Of a stretch of 64,000 nt of DNA, positions 14,725 to 22,238 are shown piece after piece. The translations under genes and the position numbers were made by a program. The notes beneath the pieces were generated by a model that was not told where the DNA came from, did no database searches, and worked only from the letters and a program-made list of their open reading frames with translations. Source of the stretch: Novilysobacter_A longmucuonensis (GTDB lineage: Bacteria; Pseudomonadota; Gammaproteobacteria; Xanthomonadales; Xanthomonadaceae); the NCBI RefSeq assembly GCF_046600735.1, contig NZ_JBJMAW010000008.1, positions 1 to 64,000 on the forward strand, read 5' to 3'. Every line of letters starts with the position of its first letter. Within the stretch, counting starts at the first letter, position 1.

Positions 14725-15150
14725 TCACGCCTTGCCAGCACCCTCGCCCGCCTCCGAGGCCGCGGCCTCCTTGGTCGACGTCGCCTCCGGTCCGGCCGCG
14801 GCGTCGGTCGGCGGCTCCGCGCCAGTTTCGCCGGGGCCGACGGCCGGCAGTTGCGTGACCGGCCGCGGGCCGAAACCGAACGCCTCGTCGCTGCGCGCCG
14901 ACACGATCATCCGCACCATGCTGGACGGCACCATCAGTTCCAGCTCGACCGGCTCGCCGCTGACGGTGTGGCCGTCGAGCGTCATCTCGATCAGCGCGCC
15001 GGCGGTGTCGATCTCCTGGCACAGCACGTGCGGGCCGCCCTTGCCGTCCTGCAGGTAAGGCTTGATCGCCTCGCCCAGGGCTTCCAGCGCCTGCGGGAAC
15101 AGGAACACGGCGTAACCCTGGCTGTTGTGTTTCAGCAGTCTGTCGACCAT
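14725..15150 (-). CDS. Conserved hypothetical protein
   Basis: A 141-residue cytoplasmic protein starting at the ATG at 15150 (MVDRLLKHNSQGYAVFLFPQ). The first 95 residues have an ordered alpha/beta pattern with LCQEIDTAGALIEMTLDGH and FGFGPRPV. The last 45 are low complexity (Gly, Ala, Glu, Thr), so probably disordered. I do not recognise a domain. It lies 44 bp downstream of purT on the same strand and may be its operon partner. It has no signal peptide or membrane segment. Confidence 0.65.
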   Translation of the reverse strand: MVDRLLKHNSQGYAVFLFPQALEALGEAIKPYLQDGKGGPHVLCQEIDTAGALIEMTLDGHTVSGEPVELELMVPSSMVRMIVSARSDEAFGFGPRPVTQLPAVGPGETGAEPPTDAAAGPEATSTKEAAASEAGEGAGKA

Positions 15151-15194
15151 CGATACGTCCTGTGACGGGGTGGGTGGTGGTACGGCGCGTCCGA

Positions 15195-16418
15195 TCAGCG
15201 CAGCTCGATCCGCAAGGCGGCCGCGGCGGTGCGCGCGCGCTCGCGGGCCTGCTCGATGTCCTCGCCCAGCGCCAGCGTCACCGCGACGCGGCGCTGGCCG
15301 TCCACCCGCGGTTTGCCGAACAGCCGCAATTGTGTGCCGGCCTGCGCGAGCGCAGCGTCGACGCCACCGAATACCGGCACGCCGTGCCCATGCGCCAGCA
15401 CCGCACATGACGCCGCCGTCCCGCTGGAACGGACCGACGGGATCGGCAGGCCGAGGATCGCGCGCGCGTGCAGCGCGAACTGGCTGAGCTCCTGCGAGGC
15501 CAGGGTCACCAGGCCGGTGTCGTGCGGCCGTGGCGAGACTTCGCTGAACCAGACCTCGTCGCCCTTGACGAACAGCTCGACACCGAACACCCCGAAGCCG
15601 CCGAGGTCGTCGGTGATCGCGCGCGCGATGTGCTGCGAGCGCTCCAGCGCGAGCGGCGACATCGGCTGCGGCTGCCAGCTTTCGCGGTAGTCGCCGTCGC
15701 GTTGCAGGTGCCCGATCGGCGCGCAGAAGGTGGTCCCGCCGGCATGGCGCACCGTCAGCAGGGTGATCTCGTAGTCGAAGTCGATGAAGCCCTCGACAAT
15801 GACCCGCCCGGCACCGGCGCGGCCGCCGGTCTGCGCATGCGCCCACGCCGGATGGATGTCATCGGCGCCGCGCACCAGGCTCTGGCCCTTGCCGGAGGAC
15901 GACATCACCGGCTTGACCACGCACGGCAGGCCGACCTCGGCCACCGCGGCGCGGTACTGCTCGTGGGTGTCGACGAAGCGGTACGGAGAGGTGGCCAGGC
16001 CGAGGGTTTCGGCCGCGAGCCGGCGGATGCCCTCGCGGTCCATGGTCAGCCACGCCGCACGCGCGGTCGGAATGATCCGGGTACGTGCTGCCGCGCCGCT
16101 GGCCTGCGCGGCGGGTTCGCGCTCCATCTCGCGCTCCAGTTCAACCAGCGTCGCGGTATGGATCGCCTCGATTTCCGGCACGATCAGCTGCGGGCGCTCC
16201 TGCGCGATGAGCGCGCGGATCGCATCGCCGTCGAGCATGTCGAGCACGTGGCTGCGGTGCGCAACCTGCATCGCCGGCGCATCGGGGTAACGATCGGCGG
16301 CGATCACCTCGCAGCCGAACCGCTGCAACTCGATCGCGACCTCCTTGCCAAGCTCGCCGGAGCCAAGCAGCAACACACGGAAGGCATGGTCAGACAGGGG
16401 CGTGCCGAGCGTGGTCAT
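15195..16418 (-). CDS. purT: Formate-dependent phosphoribosylglycinamide formyltransferase
   Basis: Catalyses ATP + formate + GAR to FGAR, the folate-independent third step of purine synthesis. An ATP-grasp protein of 407 residues. The N-domain has VLLLGSGELGKEVAIELQRFG. The grasp has LPCVVKPVMSSSGKGQS and VIVEGFIDFDYEITLLTVRH. The active site has GVFGVELFVKGDEVWFSEVSPRPHDTGLVTL, the PurT/PurK signature with metal-binding Glu residues. Start is the ATG at 16418; a TTG directly before it adds one residue. It faces away from a lipoprotein gene across 106 bp. Confidence 0.95.
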   Translation of the reverse strand: MTTLGTPLSDHAFRVLLLGSGELGKEVAIELQRFGCEVIAADRYPDAPAMQVAHRSHVLDMLDGDAIRALIAQERPQLIVPEIEAIHTATLVELEREMEREPAAQASGAAARTRIIPTARAAWLTMDREGIRRLAAETLGLATSPYRFVDTHEQYRAAVAEVGLPCVVKPVMSSSGKGQSLVRGADDIHPAWAHAQTGGRAGAGRVIVEGFIDFDYEITLLTVRHAGGTTFCAPIGHLQRDGDYRESWQPQPMSPLALERSQHIARAITDDLGGFGVFGVELFVKGDEVWFSEVSPRPHDTGLVTLASQELSQFALHARAILGLPIPSVRSSGTAASCAVLAHGHGVPVFGGVDAALAQAGTQLRLFGKPRVDGQRRVAVTLALGEDIEQARERARTAAAALRIELR

Positions 16419-16524
16419 CAACGGTCCGTGCAGGTGTCAGGGGCTGGCCAGTCTAACTTCCACCTCGCGCGCTGGTCGCACGCCGGGACTTTGGCCGGCG
16501 CGGACGCCGTGCGATGCTTCGGCC

Positions 16525-17463
16525 ATGCTTGATGCGCCTTTCCCGCATTCCCGCCGATGGAGGCTGCCCTGCACGATGGCGGCCATGGCTGTGGCGCTCG
16601 CGGTCGCGGCCGGCTGCACGCGCAGCAGCGAAGAACAGCCCGGCGCGCGTCCGAGCGGATTGCTGCTGGACCCGCAGATGAACGAGATCAGCGGGCTGGC
16701 GGCATCGCGGCGGCATCGAGACGTGTTGTGGATGCACGACGACGGCGGCAATCCCGAACGCCTGTTCGCGGTCAGCGACAAGGGCCGGCGGCTGGCGACG
16801 TTCGGGGTCGAGGGCATCGTCAAGACCGACTGGGAAGACATCGCCGCGTTCGAGCTGGACGGCCGCGACTACCTGCTGATCGCCGACACCGGCGACAACG
16901 GTGGCCTGCGCCACACCCTGCAACTGCACGTGATCGAGGAACCGGCGAGCCTGCAGAACGCGCGCCTGCAGCCGGTCTGGTCGATTGCCTTCCGCTGGCC
17001 CGACGGCGCCCGCGACTGCGAGGCGGTCGCGGTCGATGTGGCGCGCAACCAGGTCCTGCTGGTGTCGAAGAAACGCCAGCCGCCGCAGCTGTTCGCGGTG
17101 GCGTTGCGACCGGCCGGCACCGGCCTGCAGACCGCGGTGCAGCTCGGCGAGCTGGCCGGTGTGCCGCAGATGAGCGAACCGGCGCTGCAGCAGGCTCCGG
17201 CAAGCGGGCGCTACGACAGCCAGGTCACCGCGGCCGACATCTCTCCGGATGGACGCACGCTGGCGGTGATGACCTACCGCTACCTGCTGCTGTACCCACG
17301 CGCCGACCGCGAGGACTGGGGCACGGCGGTGTCGCGCGCGCCGCAACTGAGCGAGCTGCCGTGGCTGCCGCAGGCCGAGGCGCTGGGCTGGTCGGCCGAC
17401 GGCGACGCGCTGTACGCGACCGGCGAGTTCGTGCCGGCGCCGTTGTATCGGATCACGCCGTAG
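16525..17463 (+). CDS. Putative beta-propeller lipoprotein of unknown function
   Basis: A 312-residue protein. The N-terminus has a basic stretch and hydrophobic core ending AVAAGC, which is a lipobox, so it is likely a lipoprotein (Cys at about residue 31 from the ATG at 16525; an ATG at 16576 would give a shorter signal). The body repeats a propeller-like pattern: NEISGLAASRRHRDVLWMHDD, LFAVSDKGRRLATF, DYLLIADTGDN, CEAVAVDV..QVLLVSKK, TAADISPDGRTLAVMTY and ALGWSADGDALYATGE. This resembles SdiA-regulated/esterase-like propellers. No catalytic residues are evident. Confidence 0.7.
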   Translation: MLDAPFPHSRRWRLPCTMAAMAVALAVAAGCTRSSEEQPGARPSGLLLDPQMNEISGLAASRRHRDVLWMHDDGGNPERLFAVSDKGRRLATFGVEGIVKTDWEDIAAFELDGRDYLLIADTGDNGGLRHTLQLHVIEEPASLQNARLQPVWSIAFRWPDGARDCEAVAVDVARNQVLLVSKKRQPPQLFAVALRPAGTGLQTAVQLGELAGVPQMSEPALQQAPASGRYDSQVTAADISPDGRTLAVMTYRYLLLYPRADREDWGTAVSRAPQLSELPWLPQAEALGWSADGDALYATGEFVPAPLYRITP

Positions 17464-17490
17464 CGCGGGGCTTTCGGACGTTGCCGGTAG

Positions 17491-17704
17491 CTGCGGCGCT
17501 GCGGCGCTGCGGCGCTGCGGCGCTGCGGGACTCGGGACTCGGGACTCGGGACTCGGGACTCGGGACTCGGAAAGCAAAAGACGACGGCAGGTCCCTCGCG
17601 TCGCTCAGTACGACGAACCGCGGAAACCGATTTTCTGCTTCCCGCTTTTCCGCTTCCCGCTTTTCCCGAGTCCCGAGTCCCGGGTCCCGGGTCCCGGGTC
17701 CCGA
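17491..17704. repeat. Heptamer-bounded intergenic element, copy 1
   Basis: Starts with about 4.7 copies of CTGCGGCG (17491-17528), then six tandem GGACTCG heptamers (17528-17569). After a core containing GGTCCCTCGCGTCGCTCAG it ends with the inverted heptamers CCCGAGT/CCCGGGT (17667-17704). The two heptamer arrays face each other, so the unit is a large inverted repeat. Copies 2 and 3 are at 23550-23781 and 59898-60208. Confidence 0.8.
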
Positions 17705-17713
17705 AACCTTGAC

Positions 17714-17734
17714 TTGATATCAATTTGATATCAA
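17714..17734. promoter_or_regulatory. Tandem TTGATATCAA palindromes upstream of the SPFH operon
   Basis: Two exact copies of the 10-bp palindrome TTGATATCAA (17714-17723 and 17725-17734) are offset by 11 bp, about one helical turn. They end 31 bp before the ATG of the SPFH gene. AT-rich palindromes in such GC-rich DNA are conspicuous. A ribbon-helix-helix protein is encoded in the same operon and is the natural candidate to bind them. The binding is inference. Confidence 0.55.
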
Positions 17735-17765
17735 TAATGCGGCCACCATCCGATGAGGCCCTGCC

Positions 17766-18626
17766 ATGAAAGAGAACCCGACCCGCTCCCTGCCCGGCAT
17801 CCCGATGCTGCTGGTGATGCTCGCAGCGCTGCTGGGCGCGATCTGGCTGTTCGTCGTCGGCGTCCAGGCCGGCAGCGGCATGACCGCCTTCGGCGCGGCG
17901 CTGATCGGCGCGCTGGTGCTGTTCCTGATGTGCGGGCTGTACATGGTCGAGCCCAACCAGGCCGCGGTGCTGAGCCTGTTCGGCAAGTACATCGGCACGG
18001 TCAAGGACAACGGGCTGCGCTGGAACAACCCATTCTTCTCCAAGCGCAAGGTGTCCTTGCGCGTGCGCAACTTCGAGAGCGGCAAGCTCAAGGTCAACGA
18101 ACTGGAAGGCAGCCCGATCGAGATCGCCGCAGTGATCGTGTGGAAGGTGGTCGATTCGGCCGAGGCGGTATTCAACGTCGACGACTACGAAAGCTTCGTG
18201 CACATCCAGTCCGAGGCGGCGCTGCGAGCGATGGCCACCAGCTATCCCTACGACAGCCACGAGCAGGAAATCTCCCTGCGCAGCCACCCCGGCGAGATCT
18301 CCGATCACCTCAAGCAGCAGCTCGACGAGCGCCTGACGACCGCCGGCGTCGATGTGCTGGAGGCGCGTATCAGCCACCTCGCCTACGCCCCGGAGATCGC
18401 CCAGGTCATGCTGCAGCGCCAGCAGGCCAACGCGGTGATCGCCGCGCGCACGCGGATCGTGGCCGGCGCGGTCGGCATGGTCGAGATGGCACTGGCCGAA
18501 CTGCAGAAGAACGGCGTGGTGCAACTGGACGAAGAGCGCAAGGCGGCAATGGTCAGCAACCTGCTGGTGGTGCTGTGCGGCGACCGCAGCACCCAGCCGA
18601 TCGTCAACACCGGTTCACTCTACTGA
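17766..18626 (+). CDS. SPFH/Band 7 (stomatin/prohibitin-like) membrane protein
   Basis: A 286-residue protein with two N-terminal membrane segments (about residues 13-33 and 40-59), then an SPFH domain starting GLYMVEPNQAAVLSLFGKYIGTV. It continues NGLRWNNPFFSKRKVSLRVRNFES, EIAAVIVWKVVDSAEAVFNVDDYESFV and VDVLEARISHLAYAPEIAQVMLQRQQA. A helical C-terminal part follows (AAMVSNLLVVLCGD). This subgroup is typically paired with a small Arc/CopG-type protein, as it is here 187 bp downstream. The proteins oligomerise in the membrane as scaffolds. The specific role is unknown. Possible control is through the tandem palindromes upstream. Confidence 0.88.
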   Translation: MKENPTRSLPGIPMLLVMLAALLGAIWLFVVGVQAGSGMTAFGAALIGALVLFLMCGLYMVEPNQAAVLSLFGKYIGTVKDNGLRWNNPFFSKRKVSLRVRNFESGKLKVNELEGSPIEIAAVIVWKVVDSAEAVFNVDDYESFVHIQSEAALRAMATSYPYDSHEQEISLRSHPGEISDHLKQQLDERLTTAGVDVLEARISHLAYAPEIAQVMLQRQQANAVIAARTRIVAGAVGMVEMALAELQKNGVVQLDEERKAAMVSNLLVVLCGDRSTQPIVNTGSLY

Positions 18627-18646
18627 TGGTCCGACACCCTGCCCTC

Positions 18647-18795
18647 GTAGGAGCGGCTTCAGCCGCGATCACGTCCCCCTGTAGGAGTGACGTAAGTCGC
18701 GACCGCGGGATCTCCGGACGTAGCGCGGTCGCGACTCACGTCGCTCCTACAAAGGTCGTGGCGCCTCGTCCCATCGCGGCTGAAGCCGCTCCTAC
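18647..18795. repeat. Nested REP pairs
   Basis: The outer pair GTAGGAGCGGCTTCAGCCGCGATC and CGCGGCTGAAGCCGCTCCTAC (18647 and 18795 ends) encloses an inner pair of a different type, GTAGGAGTGACGTAAGTCGCGAC and GTCGCGACTCACGTCGCTCCTAC (18681-18750). It separates the SPFH and ribbon-helix-helix genes. Confidence 0.85.
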
Positions 18796-18813
18796 AAGAG
18801 CGTCCGCGGCGCG

Positions 18814-19020
18814 ATGAGCGAGAAAAAAGCCTACCCGCTGCGCATCAATGCCGAGGTGATCGCGGCGGCGCAGCGCTGGGCCGACGACGAACTGCGCAGC
18901 CTCAACGCGCAGATCGAGTACGTGCTGCGCGATGCGCTGCGCAAGGCCGGGCGCCTGCCGCAGGCCGGTGACTCATCCTCAAAGCCGGCATCTTCGAGGA
19001 AACAGGAGGGAAAACAATGA
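18814..19020 (+). CDS. Arc/CopG-type ribbon-helix-helix DNA-binding protein
   Basis: A 68-residue protein. The beta strand AYPLRINAEVIAAAQRWADDELRSLNAQIEYVLRDALRK matches the Arc family: one strand, helix A, then helix B starting SLNAQIEYVL. The C-terminal tail is Ser/Lys-rich and probably disordered. Such proteins bind palindromic operators as dimers of dimers. The two TTGATATCAA sites before the SPFH gene have the symmetry and spacing expected. Its stop overlaps the ATG of the DUF4177 reading frame (ATGA), implying coupled translation. Confidence 0.82.
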   Translation: MSEKKAYPLRINAEVIAAAQRWADDELRSLNAQIEYVLRDALRKAGRLPQAGDSSSKPASSRKQEGKQ

Positions 19021-19194
19021 GCGCGCGTTGGAGCTACCAAGTGGTGGAGGTGCCGCTGAAGATCTTTTGGCGGCAAGCAGAAGGACAACGTCCAGGACAC
19101 GCTCGACAAGCTGGGTGCCCAAGGGTGGGAGCTGGTCACCGCCCATCAGGCGGTGAGCGAAAGCACCCGGCTGTATTTGAAGAGGGAGCGCTGA
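19017..19194 (+). pseudogene. DUF4177 protein with a +1 frameshift
   Basis: The ATG overlaps the upstream stop. Frame one gives MSARWSYQVVEVPLKIF. From the T4 run at 19065-19068 the conserved sequence continues in another frame: GGKQKDNVQDTLDKLGAQGW, then ELVTAHQAVSES and TRLYLKRER, stop at 19192-19194. Removing one T restores a 58-residue DUF4177 protein with the typical LGAxGWELV and LYLKR motifs. Unedited, frame one reads on into unrelated sequence. It may be a pseudogene, a sequencing error in a homopolymer, or slippage-dependent expression. Confidence 0.75.
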
Positions 19195-19306
19195 ACAGCC
19201 GCTGCCGTTCGGCACCCGCTCCACGCACCAGGGCAACTATGGATGAAAAGCCGTCCTGGCCCTGCGGCCTGAGACACTAAAGACAACCGCAACAGGAGAG
19301 ACCGTC

Positions 19307-19444
19307 ATGCTGCACATCGTGAGACTGCTCGAAAAACGTTTCCCCGCCCATGCCGCCTTCGTGCTGCCGGTGCTGCTGGTCTTGGTCGCACTCGGCCTGG
19401 TGGCCGGCATGGCGCTGCTGTGGATGCAAGGCACGCCGCGGTGA
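19307..19444 (+). CDS. Small single-pass membrane protein
   Basis: A 45-residue protein with a good Shine-Dalgarno (CAGGAG, about 9 nt before the ATG). It is basic at the N-terminus (VRLLEKRFPAH), followed by one hydrophobic helix (about residues 18-40, rich in Val and Leu) and a short TPR end. Its stop overlaps the GTG start of the next gene (GTGA), so the two are translationally coupled. No family recognised. Conservation of the coupling in relatives would support it as a partner of the PH-domain membrane protein. Confidence 0.6.
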   Translation: MLHIVRLLEKRFPAHAAFVLPVLLVLVALGLVAGMALLWMQGTPR

Positions 19445-20049
19445 GATCCGCGCCGGGTACGGCCCGCATCGATCCGCGGTTGCAACTGCTGCCGCCGGAT
19501 CGCCGCGCGCGGCTGTGGCTGCTGGCGCTCACGCTGATCCTGCCAGTGGCGATCACCGGGATCGCGGTCGGCGCCGCCCTCGCCGGCGGCTCCTTCAGCC
19601 CATGGCTGCTCGACAACGTGCCGCTCAGCGTATCGGCGGTCATTGTACTGGTCCTGGTGGTCAGCCTGCCGCTGTGGCTGGTGCTGGATCGGGCGATGCA
19701 GCGCCATCGACTGCTGATCCAGGACGGCGCGCTGGAGCTCCACACCAGTTTCTACCGGGAGCGCGTCGGCCTGGACGAACTGCAACTGGACGCCGCCCGG
19801 ATAATCGACGTGCACGAGCACACCGGGTACAAGCCGCGGCTCAAGACCAATGGCTTTGCCCTGCCCGGCTTCCAGAGCGGCTGGTTCCGCTTGCGCAACA
19901 AGCACAAGGCGCTGGTGGCCGGGATCGGCGAGCGGCGCGCATTGTGGCTGCCGACCACCCGCGGCCACGGCCTGTGGCTGCAGGTGCGCCAGCCGCAAGC
20001 CCTGCTCGATGTGCTGAAGGACATGGCGCAGCCGCGCCGCGCTCGCTAA
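19441..20049 (+). CDS. Bacterial PH domain membrane protein
   Basis: Starts at GTG 19441, overlapping the previous stop by 4 bp; 202 residues. Two membrane helices (about residues 24-46 and 63-84) are followed by a bacterial pleckstrin-homology-like domain: LLIQDGALELHTSFYRERVGL, RLKTNGFALPGFQSGWFRLRN and HKALVAGIGERRALWLPT. The GYxLPGFxxGWFRL pattern is characteristic of this membrane-protein family. Function is unknown. The downstream VanY-type peptidase gene starts within 10 bp, so the three genes look like one operon linked to the cell envelope. Confidence 0.75.
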   Translation: MRSAPGTARIDPRLQLLPPDRRARLWLLALTLILPVAITGIAVGAALAGGSFSPWLLDNVPLSVSAVIVLVLVVSLPLWLVLDRAMQRHRLLIQDGALELHTSFYRERVGLDELQLDAARIIDVHEHTGYKPRLKTNGFALPGFQSGWFRLRNKHKALVAGIGERRALWLPTTRGHGLWLQVRQPQALLDVLKDMAQPRRAR

Positions 20050-20058
20050 CCTGCGGTG

Positions 20059-20859
20059 ATGCCGATCCCCGACGCGACCCTGGTCAACACCCCCGACATC
20101 GAGGTCTGGCCCGGCGGCCTGCTGCGCGCGCGCAGCAACCGCGATGCGCGTGCGCTATCGCGTGCGTACCACGTGCTGCGGCGCAAGCGCGACGGCCGAT
20201 ACCTCGCCGCCGAGCTGCCGGAGGGCCTGCTACCGCTGGTGCCGAGGCTGATGCACGAGCCGGGCATCGATGCCGCGCTCGACGTGCTCGATACCCTCGA
20301 CGCGCATCCCCGGCGCCGCCCTCACCGATACAGCGAACTGCCGCTGGACCGCCTGCACGAGCGCCTGCATTCGCTCGGCCTGGATGACGGTTACGGCGCG
20401 GGCACCGGCCTGCCGCTGGTGGCCGAACCGGAGCGGCTCGCACTGGCCGGGTTCGACCGCTACCGGCGGCCGCTGTGGCTGCTGCAACCGGCCGCGCGCG
20501 CCTGGTCGCACCTGCGGCAGGCCGCGTTGCGCGACGACGTGGTGCTGGAAGCGATCTCCGGCTACCGCAGCCACGATTACCAACTGGGCATCTTCGAACG
20601 CAAGCTCGCGCGCGGACTGGGTGTCGCTGAGATCCTCACCGTCAACGCCGCGCCCGGGTACAGCGAGCACCACTCCGGCCGGGCGCTCGACATCGGCACG
20701 CCAGGTGAGCCCGCGGCCGAGGAATCGTTCGAAAACACCGACGCATTCGCCTGGCTGCGCGGCAATGCCGGCAGCCATGGCTTCGTCATGAGCTACCCGC
20801 GCGACAATCCACACGGCATCGTTTACGAGCCGTGGCATTGGTGCTGGGCCCCGGCCTGA
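20059..20859 (+). CDS. D-alanyl-D-alanine carboxypeptidase, VanY/M15B family
   Basis: A zinc peptidase of 266 residues. The M15 motif SEHHSGRALDIG supplies H204 and D211. EPWHWCW at the C-terminus supplies H260, the third ligand, with the catalytic Glu just before it. EAISGYRSHDYQLGIFERKLARG is the usual substrate-loop region. About 110 N-terminal residues (WPGGLLRARSNRDARALSRAYHVLRR) precede the domain with no known fold. No signal peptide is visible, so export is unclear; either export is non-classical or the substrate is cytoplasmic. It trims terminal D-Ala from peptidoglycan peptides in characterised relatives. Confidence 0.88.
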   Translation: MPIPDATLVNTPDIEVWPGGLLRARSNRDARALSRAYHVLRRKRDGRYLAAELPEGLLPLVPRLMHEPGIDAALDVLDTLDAHPRRRPHRYSELPLDRLHERLHSLGLDDGYGAGTGLPLVAEPERLALAGFDRYRRPLWLLQPAARAWSHLRQAALRDDVVLEAISGYRSHDYQLGIFERKLARGLGVAEILTVNAAPGYSEHHSGRALDIGTPGEPAAEESFENTDAFAWLRGNAGSHGFVMSYPRDNPHGIVYEPWHWCWAPA

Positions 20860-20916
20860 AGGCCTGCGATTCCGGCAGGTCGGCAGGGCCGGGCTGTTTC
20901 GGCCGGTGGTTGCGGG

Positions 20917-21009
20917 TCGCGACTTACGTCGCTCCTACACGGGGGGGACGTTGCGATCTTGCGTGATCGCTTGGGACCGGCTCTGGTTCGCGGCTGAAGC
21001 CGCTCCTAC
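20917..21009. repeat. Two REP halves in the same orientation
   Basis: GTCGCGACTTACGTCGCTCCTAC (ending 20938) and CGCGGCTGAAGCCGCTCCTAC (ending 21009), both in the CTAC orientation and without left partners. They lie between convergent genes and may terminate both. Confidence 0.75.
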
Positions 21010-21043
21010 GGGAGGACGAGTCTTTGCCGCCGACCTCGCTGGC

Positions 21044-21718
21044 TCAGCCCTGCGAGCGCGGCGTCGGGGCTTTCGCCTGCACGGCCGCGTCGGCGATGCG
21101 CCACAGGTAGAAGCCGGCGTAGCTGCGGTACGGCGCCCAGCACTCGCCGCGCTCGGCCAGTTGCTTGGGCTTGAGCATCTCATCGAGGCCGTCGACGCGT
21201 TGCGCGCCCTTGCGGATGCCCAGGTCATCGATCGGCAGCACGTCGGGGCGGCCGAGCCGGAACATCAGCATCATCTCGACCGTCCAGCGGCCGATGCCGC
21301 GCACCGGCACCAGGGCGGCGATGATCGCCTCGTTGTCCATCGTGCCCATGCGCCGCAGGTCGGGGATTTCGCCGAGCGACTCGCGCCGCGCGAGATCGCG
21401 CAGCGCCAGCAGCTTGTTGCCCGATACTCCGCAGGCGCGGAGCGTGGCGTCGTCGCAGCGCGCCAGGGTGTCGCAATGGAAGCGCTCGCTGGCAATCGCG
21501 GTTTGCACACGCCCGACGATGGTCGCCGCGGCCTTGCCGCTGAGCTGCTGGTACAGGATCGCCCGGGCCAGCGCGTCGACCGGATCGAAGCTCTTGCGCC
21601 AGCGCGGGTCCGGCGCGAGAGCTCCGAGCTTGCGCATCCAGGCGCCGAGCTTGCGGTCGCGCCGGGCCAGGTGGGCGAAGGCGGCCTGGGTGTCGAATCC
21701 CCGGGCGTGCCGTGGCAT
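21044..21718 (-). CDS. DNA-3-methyladenine glycosylase II family (AlkA-like)
   Basis: Base-excision repair glycosylase of the HhH-GPD superfamily, 224 residues, the short AlkA type without the N-terminal domain. DPVDALARAILYQQLSGKAAATI is the first helical signature. VRGIGRWTVEMMLMFRLGRPDVLPIDDLGIRKG contains the helix-hairpin-helix and the catalytic Asp (PIDDLG). WAPYRSYAGFYLWRIAD ends the domain. No Fe-S cysteines are present. It removes alkylated purines in characterised homologues. Its start is next to the stop of the DUF423 gene, so the two are co-transcribed. Confidence 0.9.
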   Translation of the reverse strand: MPRHARGFDTQAAFAHLARRDRKLGAWMRKLGALAPDPRWRKSFDPVDALARAILYQQLSGKAAATIVGRVQTAIASERFHCDTLARCDDATLRACGVSGNKLLALRDLARRESLGEIPDLRRMGTMDNEAIIAALVPVRGIGRWTVEMMLMFRLGRPDVLPIDDLGIRKGAQRVDGLDEMLKPKQLAERGECWAPYRSYAGFYLWRIADAAVQAKAPTPRSQG

Positions 21719-21719
21719 C

Positions 21720-22097
21720 TCAGCGCCTCATCGCGTCGACCGCGTAGGCCAGCCACGCCAGGATCATCAGGCTGCCGCCGAACGGCGCGAGCCGCGTCGG
21801 CGCGTCGAAGAAGTGCGCAGCGAGCAGGCTGCCGGCGAACAGGCATGCACCGGCCGCGATGCCGAGCAGCGCGAGCAGCGTGAGCCGGCGCGCGGCCGCG
21901 CGAGCCAGCGCCGCGAGCGCCACGCCGTGGCCGAAGGCGAATACCGCCGCCAGTTGCAGCCGCGACGCCGCCTGCGGCTCCACGCCGTGCGCGGCGTACG
22001 CGGCCAGGGCCACCGCAGCGGCCGCCAGTACCGCGCCCAGCGCGGCCAGTGCGCGGGCGGGCCAGGGTGGCGGGAGGGTCTCGGTCGGATCGGTCAT
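21720..22097 (-). CDS. DUF423 (YgdD-like) membrane protein
   Basis: A 125-residue protein with four hydrophobic helices. LAALGAVLAAAAVALAAYAAHGV is the DUF423 start motif with conserved GAHG-like YAAHG. LQLAAVFAFGHGVALAAL, LLGIAAGACLFAGSLL and RLAPFGGSLMILAWLAYA (the family PxGG) follow. Located in the inner membrane, function unknown. Start at 22097 is preferred to an ATG 24 bp upstream because it removes a short unconserved prefix. One base separates it from the glycosylase gene. Confidence 0.85.
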   Translation of the reverse strand: MTDPTETLPPPWPARALAALGAVLAAAAVALAAYAAHGVEPQAASRLQLAAVFAFGHGVALAALARAAARRLTLLALLGIAAGACLFAGSLLAAHFFDAPTRLAPFGGSLMILAWLAYAVDAMRR

Positions 22098-22238
22098 GGC
22101 GCGCGGGACGGCATCATGCACGCGACGATAGCAGGGCCGGAAACAAAAACTGGAAAAGAAGCCGGAAACGAAAAAGGCCGCGGGTTGCGCGGCGTTTCTC
22201 GGATCATCCGGCCACTGGCCGGACCGGTGCGGTAGGCG

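Noticed and set aside
15196..15846. Long upstream extension of the conserved hypothetical gene that stops at 14725.
   Set aside because: The extension is antisense-phase to purT on the same strand and shows no family pattern. The ATG at 15150 gives a sensible N-terminus.
17528..17704. Short direct repeats with spacer-like core, considered as CRISPR.
   Set aside because: Units are 7 bp and head-to-tail without spacers, and no cas gene is present.
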